Assembly (NCBI GenBank): GCA_002081555.1
Contig: MZNV01001715.1
Location: 1-42,090 of the forward strand
Reading direction: 5' to 3'
Origin: Protostelium mycophagum
Taxonomy: Eukaryota > Evosea > Variosea > Protosteliida > Protosteliaceae
DNA length: 42,090 nt
Shown in pieces: positions 35,701 to 42,090 of this stretch (positions within the stretch are counted from its first letter, which is position 1; each line of letters begins with the position of its first letter). The position numbers and the translations under genes were made by a program. Below the pieces are notes generated by a model. The model did not search any database, was not told the DNA's origin, and saw only the letters and a program-made list of their open reading frames with translations.

Positions 35701-36563
35701 GAGAGGGGAAGGAAAATAGAGATGGAAAAGGAGAGGATACAGACGGAGAAACAGAGAATTCAGATGGAGAAGGAAGGAATCAAGAGAGAAATGGAAGAGA
35801 AAGAGAGGGAGTTAACAAGGATGAACAGATTGATACATGAGAATAAGATAATCATAGAGAAGGAGACGAGGGATAAGAGAGGCAATATAACACAGATTGA
35901 AGATTTGACCAAGACAATCAAAGTGATGGCATCAAGAAATACAGATCTTCAAACAATCATTCAGAAGGTGAAAGGCGAATGATATGGTTGTGTTGATATA
36001 TATAGATGCGAGAAGAGAAGGCAAGTTCGGAGAGAAGAGAATTAGAGGAGATGGAGAGGAGAATACAGGAATGTGTAGAAGAAAAGAAGGAGTTGGAGCA
36101 TTTGTTCAGAGAGGAGATAAGCAATCTGATACAACGTAACGACATAGAAATATCTCTAGGTGAGATGTATAAACAGGATTGTCAATGACATCAACAGTCA
36201 AGGAAAGAAATCGCAATGAACAAGAGCAACTTCGCCATCAAGTGTCACAGTTAGGGATGATGCTTTTAGAATCACAGAATATTGTATCAAGGATATATCG
36301 GCTTGAGGATATCAATGCCAACCTCATCTTTCAAAAGAGGTACTTCTTGTGGAGAGAGCATAAAGGTGCGCATATATATTTGGGATCCACATTATACTCA
36401 TTACATTAGACCACAGACATATGAGTCTCAATATACATCACAGAGGGAATGCCACAAATAGGTGGAAAACAGCTGTAAGATTAGTACTCTCCGTTTGTAG
36501 AATGAGAACATTAACAAGGATGCACAAAAAATGGAGACCACACCAATCGTAAATAAATGTTGA
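29798..36563 (+). CDS. giant coiled-coil protein, function unknown
   Basis: The gene starts MESPRGTTEVQVNDEQDI at 29798 and runs through many small exons, all in frame once short introns are removed, for example GTTAGA..CCTAG at 29956 joining KIEL to EEEISLRAREDTYSDLLHLA. Nearly everything is charged coiled coil rich in Glu, Lys, Arg and Gln. One 1.6-kb exon (about 33000-34600) is a repeat array of LEKERNER and QKQLENEKRE units. Near the C-terminus LRHQVSQLGMMLLESQNIVS and ANLIFQKRYFLWREHK are less repetitive. The exact end is uncertain: TGA at 36561 needs an intron at about 36474-36499 (GTAAGA..TGTAG); without it the frame stops at 36552. The length suggests about 1,900 residues. Similar proteins are golgins, rootletin and trichohyalin, but no named domain is seen. 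It could be more than one gene. Confidence 0.7.
33089..33214 (+). repeat. 42-bp tandem repeat encoding a 14-residue coiled-coil unit
   Basis: Three near-identical 42-base units at 33089-33130, 33131-33172 and 33173-33214 encode EKLLEKERNERIET and variants. A further partial copy of the same DNA occurs at 34049-34080. Fourteen residues equal two heptads, so the repeat preserves the coiled-coil register. Confidence 0.9.
33869..33967 (+). repeat. 33-bp tandem repeat encoding an 11-residue coiled-coil unit
   Basis: Three 33-base units (33869-33901, 33902-33934, 33935-33967) encode RELQKQLENER-type units, the last two starting with the same AGAGAGATGCAAAAGCAACT. Similar degenerate units spread over much of 33230-34550. 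Eleven residues is the hendecad period. Confidence 0.88.
36552..36561 (+). terminator. possible polyadenylation signal AATAAATGTT
   Basis: The string AATAAATGTT overlaps the proposed stop codon of the coiled-coil gene, as it does at the SUMO stop and beside the stop at 8011. The rest of 36564-36708 is AT-rich and shows nothing else. Confidence 0.35.
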
Positions 36564-36708
36564 AAGTATTTTCTTAATAGTTCAGATATTATCTCCCAAT
36601 AATAATTTGTATTGTCGCGGAAATAATTAACAATATTATTGTATATTTAATTCTTAAATATTCCAATTCTCCACAATATTCCAACTGTTGAATATGGAAT
36701 GTCATCTC

Positions 36709-37706
36709 TCATCCTTGTTTATTTCGTGTTGGAAAATTGTCTCCTGGTGAATTCATCGAGAGATAAGGGGTCAAAGCTATATTTTCTAAAAAGGCTGAGG
36801 GATTCCTTGGCACATGCGGAGGACCCTGTGGGTGTACATATGGATGACTTGGTTTTCCCACAGAATTGAAGTTCTGGCATAAAAATTGCACCATATCTCG
36901 GTTATGAGGGTGAGAGTGGTTACTCCATGGTTCTGTTGGCTCATATATATTCCCCAAAAATGTCAGAACATTTGATACATTGCTCTGCTCTTTTCCATTA
37001 TCATCCTTCATTCTCACCACACTTTGAGCGTTGGGCATTACCTTGGTGAAGATGAATGAATATACAGAATTGGAAAGAGACCTGCTGTATGTACAATTGT
37101 GCTTGTTGGTATTGCTCTTGTTGCTGGACGTACATATCTGTTGTAGCTTCTAGCGAACTGTTATAGAACACAGGTGGCAATAAATTGTTTTGATACATCC
37201 ATTGTCCAAAGGCAGGTGGTGTTGGTGAAGTCATGTTGTGATCATTCCCTGTTGATGTTTCCTCTGTTTAATGATGAGTTAAATGTCGGCTGGTTCCTGA
37301 TACCTTGAGGCTTCTCGATTTTATCAGTCGATTTCCGCTTTGGTCGAGGTGGTGGAATCCTTTCCCCAGTCTTATTCTTCTGCACTCTCAAAAAGTACTT
37401 CTGTGCGTGACTTCGGATCTGCTCACTTTAAATGAAGATTGTTGTACTACCGCACCTGAACAGTGGTTTTCGTCCCGATAAATTTTTCAATCTTCTTCCA
37501 ATCCCGATCATACAGCTTTAATGCTTCCAAAAATTTAGAGTGTTCTTCGTCCGACCAATGCTCTCTTTGCTTGCTGATTGTATATGCCTTCCTTGTCTTT
37601 TTCGCATCAGCATGCTGGTGGGCGTTAAGAAAGAACTTTTCAACGTTCGACTCACCTCCTCGTTTGATTCATGGTTCATGATGAAAGTGACCTGACGGGT
37701 GTCCAT
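36709..37706 (-). CDS. SHAQKYF-class single-MYB transcription factor, REVEILLE/LCL-like
   Basis: A DNA-binding protein with one MYB repeat of the plant LHY/REVEILLE class. After the start [17 protein letters not shown] and an intron come [40 protein letters not shown] and KTTVQ. Another intron follows, then [20 protein letters not shown] and [10 protein letters not shown]. The PPPRPKRK tail is typical of RVE4/6/8. A Gln-rich stretch ([17 protein letters not shown]) follows. Near the C-terminus [20 protein letters not shown] and [16 protein letters not shown] resemble the RVE8 LCL domain (VYNFIGSVFDP ... VLLLMRNL). The third tryptophan is replaced by the Ala of SHAQKYF, as normal for this class. 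ATG 37706 is the first true ATG in frame; 37686 is an alternative. Confidence 0.88.
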
Positions 37707-38178
37707 TATATTAGGTGGGAATATCAACGAGATCTCAAAAACACGACGTGTTCCCTAGCAACCAATGATTTAATTGTGTCCCAACCCTCTGAACTGTGAA
37801 ATTCAGAGACGAGGCTTCTTGTGTCAAATCCCTGCTCAAGTCTACACTCCCTCTGGTACATTCTATTTCAGTGGTAGAACGAGCGAAATAGATTCCCCAA
37901 CAACCACATTTCATTCCACAGATCTCCACCTGTAAATCATAGAACCTCCACCCATCCAATGAAATTTATTTCAGAATTCCACAAACAGGTCTCTCGCGCG
38001 TTTTGGTTTGAACCAATGATGAGCACAAGGTAGACCGGTTTTCGGGATGTATGGACATTGGGGCTTCGGTTCTCCCGTGTGAACGGATCCTGAAACACGG
38101 TGAAAGATGTCCCAACTGATGTAGTTGAGCAACACTTACGTCTGATAGAACAGCAGATGCGATCTAATCTCAACCAAG
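37707..38178. other. divergent intergenic region
   Basis: 472 bp between the MYB start (-) and the PTPA start (+). A minus-strand open frame at 37735-38197 lacks protein-like features and overlaps the PTPA start. It is treated as promoter sequence; no motif is recognised. Confidence 0.45.
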
Positions 38179-39311
38179 ATGAGCAACGGAGAACCAATCA
38201 AGAGAATCGAAACACAAAATGACATGGAACAATTTAAATCGAGTCGATCCTACAGAGAATATTACGGATTCATCTTGAAATTGTCCGAACTTGTGCGAGG
38301 ACTTCCAATCAGCACACCTCTAGAATTATCTGAGGTTCTTGTGAATATCATTTTCGTCAATGTTTACAAAAACAGCCACTCAAAAAGATGGAAGCGGTTT
38401 TGGAGACTTTAGACTCTCTTTTGGAAGAGGTACCACCAACCGCTCAACCCACTCGTTATGGCAATAAAGCTTTTCGCACCTGGTACGATCTAGTTAAAAA
38501 GGTGCAGTAAAATGCAAATACAAATGGACGATCTTCTCACTGATGTAGAATTCGGTCCCATTGACAGCATCAGTTCTTCCTGAAGAATTGAAAGATAATG
38601 CTGTGGAGGTTGCCACCTACCTCGCTGAGTCAGTGGGAAATAGCACACGTATAGACTACGGTACTGGTCACGAAGCTTCTTTCGCAACCTGGATGCTCTG
38701 TTTCTGTAAATTAGGGGTGATTGACGTGGAAAAGGAGGGTGCGGCCTTGGTTCTAAGAGTCTTCAACAGGTATCACTGTCACCAATGAAATGAATATTGA
38801 TGCCTGGTTATGCTTATTATTGATAGATATTTGTGTTTAATGAGGAAGGTGCAGAAGATGTATTTATTGGAACCAGCAGGGTCCCATGGAGTGTGGGGTC
38901 TTGACGATTATCAATTCCTACCATTTGTATTTGGTTCTTCCCAATTAATATCTAATCCAAAATTGATCAAGCCAAACTCGATACATAATGTATGGACGTA
39001 TTTTATTACAATAATTATTGAATAGAATAGGATGATATATTGAGAGATTATTCAGCAGATTATATGTATCTAAGTTGTGTATCATTCACCAAAGAAATGA
39101 AAAGAGGTCCATTTGGTGAACACTCCCCTTATTTGAATGACATCAGCCATGTACCACACCAACTGTGGGAGAAGGTGATTGTATAGAATATGGCCGATCT
39201 GATGATACATAGGTGAACGCAGGGATGTGCAAGGTTTACCAGATTGAAGTTTTGAACAAATTCCCTGTGATTCAACATTTTCTTTTTGGCACAATCATTC
39301 CCTTCAAATAA
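38179..39311 (+). CDS. PTPA: PP2A phosphatase activator PTPA (prolyl isomerase)
   Basis: PTPA reactivates the PP2A catalytic subunit and folds its active site, with peptidyl-prolyl isomerase activity. The sequence opens [20 protein letters not shown]. It continues with [49 protein letters not shown] and [20 protein letters not shown]. The signature [20 protein letters not shown] follows, then [48 protein letters not shown] and the C-terminus [19 protein letters not shown]. About 310 residues, the family length. Five introns of 35-60 nt; the last (GTGATT..CATAG, about 39176-39213) joins LWEK to [17 protein letters not shown]/Mg-binding and substrate-pocket residues in GTGHE and [12 protein letters not shown] are conserved. 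Confidence 0.95.
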
Positions 39312-39378
39312 AAGAAATTTCATCTGTTTTCTCTCTCTTTTTTTCATTTCCGCCCAGCAGACAAAAACAAACAGAAAG

Positions 39379-40676
39379 ATGCCCGAGCGGACAGTGAACC
39401 AACAGAATCGCGTCTTCTTAAGTCGCTGGTTGATGGATTTATTCTCTCCTCTTATAGCAACTCGAAGCAACACTCCTTTTCGTATTCTAGATGTTGGTTA
39501 TAATGGATCACTTGCTGGTAAGAGACTTAGCATCTGCGATCCAATTAAGAGAGAAAGGTCTACTTCACGAGGAATTCAAGAGCCACGGAAAGAGACAATT
39601 GGAGATAGTGGGTATTCAGCCAGCACAAGGAGCTCCAGATAAGATCTCAGGAGTCATCATTACTGAGGGAACAATCTTGAATCTCCCGAATGACCGCTTA
39701 TTCGACGCCATCATTTTTGAGGAGACCCTTAAATCCTCAAAACCACTGTCAGAGGTGAGGATATCTATTTATCGTTTGTTCACCCAAATTATAGGTGGTG
39801 ATCAGAAGTCGCATGTTGTTGAAAGAAAAAGGCTATTTGATATCTGAAGAGTACTCATGCCCTCTAAATATGCACAAAGAGACCCTCAGGTGGTTTTTCG
39901 AATCCCTGGATTTATTAGAGACCAGTGGTATTTTCAAATGGCCGTATTCCACACATTCTGCCAAGCCACCAGCTGAGGTAGACCAGCATATTTCTCATTC
40001 ATATTAAAAGAATATAGTCGAAGAATTCTTCTGGAGGAGCACCACGGAGAGGACATAAAAAGAATCAAAAATCTGTTTCTGACAGTATCAATAATCTCTT
40101 TGGGTATGTTAAATGAATACATTCATATAATGATATCTAAATATAGATCATTGAGAGGTCACCGCAAAGAGAAATCAGTACAAGAAGGGGAAGCAGTCAC
40201 CGACGAATTAAAGAATGTCACAACAACATCACCAGTAACCCCAGAGAAGAATAGTTCTGCGAGGAGCAGTGGTAATGAGTCACCAGCTAGTGGTAAATCA
40301 TCAGGTGACCTAGATTTCGACGAAAGATGGCACAAATTCCAAGCCGGAGATGCCGATCTACACCTTGCCTCTGGCGACGCCGTCCTCAATTACCTCAGAG
40401 CTGTGTTTGGTATTCCTTCTGTACAGGTCTATATTTAGATTATGAGAAGGTATAGATGCTGATATGGATGTAGATTATTAAAGATTTACCTTATTTCTAC
40501 CATTTTCTGGCGATGGGATTGGAGGAGGGAGCACAGAACCAGCAGGTAAAATAGTATAAATGGAAGAATATTTAGTCATGTAGATACTATCATCATTTAT
40601 GGATAAAGAAGATAAGAGGATTAAGGATAAAGTGATCAATCCCATCGGCCATTTATTTGTCGCTCAGAACAGTTAA
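39379..40676 (+). CDS. putative class I SAM-dependent methyltransferase, target unknown
   Basis: The protein starts MPERTVNQQNRVFLSRWLMD. With intron 39518-39551 (GTAAGA..AAGAG, 34 nt) removed, the SAM-binding motif I reads FRILDVGYNGSLA, followed by EKGLLHEEFKSHGKRQLEIV. Next are GTILNLPNDRLFDAIIFEET (motifs II/III) and VVIRSRMLLKEKGYLISEEY, the typical beta-strand 5 region. After the fold comes a linker rich in Ser, Pro and Glu (SPVTPEKNSSARSSGNESPA). A C-terminal segment, LDFDERWHKFQAGDADLHLA to INPIGHLFVAQNS, is unlike known methyltransferases. Two last introns (GTCTAT..TGTAG and GTAAAA..TGTAG) are needed to reach the TAA at 40674. About 350 residues. It lies 67 bp after PTPA on the same strand. 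Confidence 0.7.
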
Positions 40677-40738
40677 TTTATGTCAAGAATAAACAATTTT
40701 TCGGAAAATTAATTATCTGGGAATATCCCGTTGTAGAA

Positions 40739-41683
40739 ATGCGTCCAAGACTCACTCGGATTCAGAATCGCAGAGAAGGGAGAATGGGAAAGAGAGCAGT
40801 TCTGTTCTTATTGTTCTTGTCAGTCGCAATAGGTCAGGACCCAAGCGACTTTTGTTTTTGGGAGGATCCTGTCTCTGGGGACGCTTATGATCTTCGTGGA
40901 TTAAGAAATGAGCAGAAAGATTACACCCACAGCATGAAAGAAGGTGTGGAGAATGCCATATTCTACATCAACTTCTGCCGCCCAACATTGTTTGTCTGTA
41001 AAACTCCTGGACTTGCTGGTCTCTGCAAAGATGAGAGTGGTTTCCAAGAACCCATCGGTCAATTCACAGGAACGACGCTACAAGCTCTCTCTCCTCCAAG
41101 CGAACAGAGTAGGTCTTTAGCGTTAAACACCACCTAATGAGTTTAGAGGGTGTAGTTTACGCCTTAGCAACTGGTAAGAATTGGCAGAGTGAAAATGCCA
41201 ATAGCAGAATCGTGAGTAATTGCCGTCAAATTAAGAATCATAATCCTCAGGAACTCTACTGTGCTCCTCAGGAAGAGGGCTTCAAGATCTTAAGCGTGGT
41301 CAATCAAAACGGTGTGAATTATATCATCAAAGCCAATACAAAGTGGGCCTGTCCTCTGGAAGGAGAAGAAGGTCTAAGTTTGGGATGGAGTTTGATCATC
41401 ACGTGAGGTTCTGACATACCAATCTCCGTGATTCATGAGCCACAGGGTATCCGTGACCTTCGTGGTGTATATTATTGTTGGAGTACTCTTAAAGAAGTTC
41501 TACAAGATGGAAGAGACATCTATAAATCTGATTCCACATGTAGACATGTGGAAAGCAGCCCCAGGATTAATCAAGGTAAACAACAATACCATGCAATGAT
41601 CTCATTATTGGAAGGACGGTGTTGTGTTCGCCATATTCAAGATCAGAAATCCAAGAGGGACACCAGGCTACTCTAATGTTTGA
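40739..41683 (+). CDS. MRH-domain type I membrane protein (mannose-6-phosphate-receptor/Atg27-like)
   Basis: This is probably a lectin-like cargo receptor of the secretory or endosomal route. A signal peptide, MGKRAVLFLLFLSVAIGQ, begins at the second in-frame ATG (40784); the first ATG (40739) adds 15 basic residues, so the true start may be 40784. The luminal part has eight or so cysteines with the MRH pattern: DFCFWEDPVSGDAYDLRGLR, YINFCRPTLFVC, LCKDESGFQEPIGQF, GVVYALATGKNW, RIVSNCRQIK, LYCAPQEEGFK and TKWACPL. One membrane helix follows (GWSLIITVSVTFVVYIIVGV). The cytosolic tail is SINLIPHVDMWKAAPGLIKD, continuing GVVFAIFKI. The LIP..D.W...P.L..DG tail is shared with related MRH receptors. 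Three introns fit; about 265 residues. Confidence 0.82.
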
Positions 41684-41999
41684 TCAATTATCTTAATCCA
41701 TATAAATCTTATCGCATTTTTGTTTATGGATATCCCTTTGATATTTCTACCATAAATCTAAAATTATAGGTTGGTACAATAATCATTTAGAGGTCTATTT
41801 TTTTCTAATTTTTGTTGTATTTCGTTCTTGTGGAGATGTACGAAGCCATCAGGGATCAGGTCGTTATCAGGTGTTGTATATTAGCAAGATGATATATCCA
41901 CTATCGAAAGACATATTGGAATTGTCCTCGTCCAGGATTGCAAGATGCATCTGATGTTTGCTGTCATCATATAAAAAGAGGGTATTATAGTGCATTTAT

Positions 42000-42090
42000 C
42001 TACAACTCAACACACACTGAATGCTTGCTTCCTGTGATCAGTTTGTAAATTCTCTGCAAAACATTTGTAAGCTTTTGTGTGCTCAGAGCA
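42000..42090 (+). repeat. dispersed repeat, right-end fragment (copy D, cut by window edge)
   Basis: This matches about 17318-17415: ACACACTGAATGCTTGCTT, CAGTTTGTAAATTCTCTGC, ACATTTGTAAGCTTTTGTGT and GAGCA recur with minor differences. It lacks the left parts of the repeat and runs off the window. The preceding 41684-41999 holds nothing recognisable apart from AT-rich sequence. Confidence 0.7.

Noticed and set aside
37735-38197. Minus-strand ORF upstream of PTPA
   Set aside because: No recognisable motif, overlaps the PTPA start codon and lies in a divergent promoter gap.
39518-39530. A 13-nt intron GTAAGAGACTTAG in the methyltransferase gene
   Set aside because: It would keep frame and motif I, but it is shorter than any intron I would accept; the 34-nt intron with the same donor explains the frame.

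Overview
The window is a compact nuclear region of a eukaryotic microbe, with no bacterial, organellar or viral signature. I count 18 protein genes supported as eukaryotic proteins (one of them a small unknown) plus one doubtful small ORF. They are split by very short GT-AG introns, mostly about 26-50 nt. Proteins recognised by family include fructose-bisphosphate aldolase, phosphoglucomutase, an eIF4E-family cap-binding protein, proteasome subunit RPN6, mitochondrial uL13m, a Sacsin/NOV-type GHKL ATPase, ELL, HPS3, SUMO, a protein kinase, THOC1, MED21, a REVEILLE-like SHAQKYF MYB, PTPA, a methyltransferase and an MRH-domain receptor. The mix of animal/fungal-like proteins with a plant-like MYB, plus tiny introns and dense packing, suggests a free-living protist. 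An amoebozoan such as a protostelid-like amoeba is my best guess, but this is inference.

Layout. 1-1340: fragments of a dispersed repeat interrupted by an 861-bp segment that carries a small ORF. 1342-9720: aldolase (-), a doubtful small ORF (-), eIF4E-like (+), phosphoglucomutase (-), a Ser/Thr/Pro-rich coiled-coil protein (+) and RPN6 (-). 9874-17061: uL13m (+) and the large GHKL ATPase gene (-). 17062-17967: intergenic DNA holding the most complete repeat copy. 17968-29225: a plus-strand run of ELL, HPS3, SUMO, kinase and THOC1. 29231-37706: MED21 (-), a 6.8-kb coiled-coil gene (+) and the MYB gene (-). 38179-41683: PTPA, methyltransferase and MRH receptor (all +). The window ends in another repeat fragment.

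The genes are functionally mixed, as expected without operons: glycolysis and glycogen metabolism, transcription and mRNA export (ELL, THOC1, MED21, MYB), translation, protein turnover (RPN6, SUMO) and endolysosomal trafficking (HPS3, MRH protein). Packing is extreme. Convergent stop codons lie as little as 5 bp apart (THOC1/MED21), and divergent start codons 106-169 bp apart, implying shared promoters and overlapping 3' ends.

Most interesting observations: a repeat interrupted at a 9-bp direct duplication, with an uninterrupted copy elsewhere in the window; a GHKL ATPase ending in a HELAH zinc-protease-like motif; a MYB protein with both the REVEILLE-type DNA-binding domain and an LCL-like C-terminal domain; an HPS3 (BLOC-2) homologue in a probable protist; and a methyltransferase intron whose donor choice decides whether the SAM-binding motif exists. 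Gene models are hand-spliced, so exon edges are inferred.
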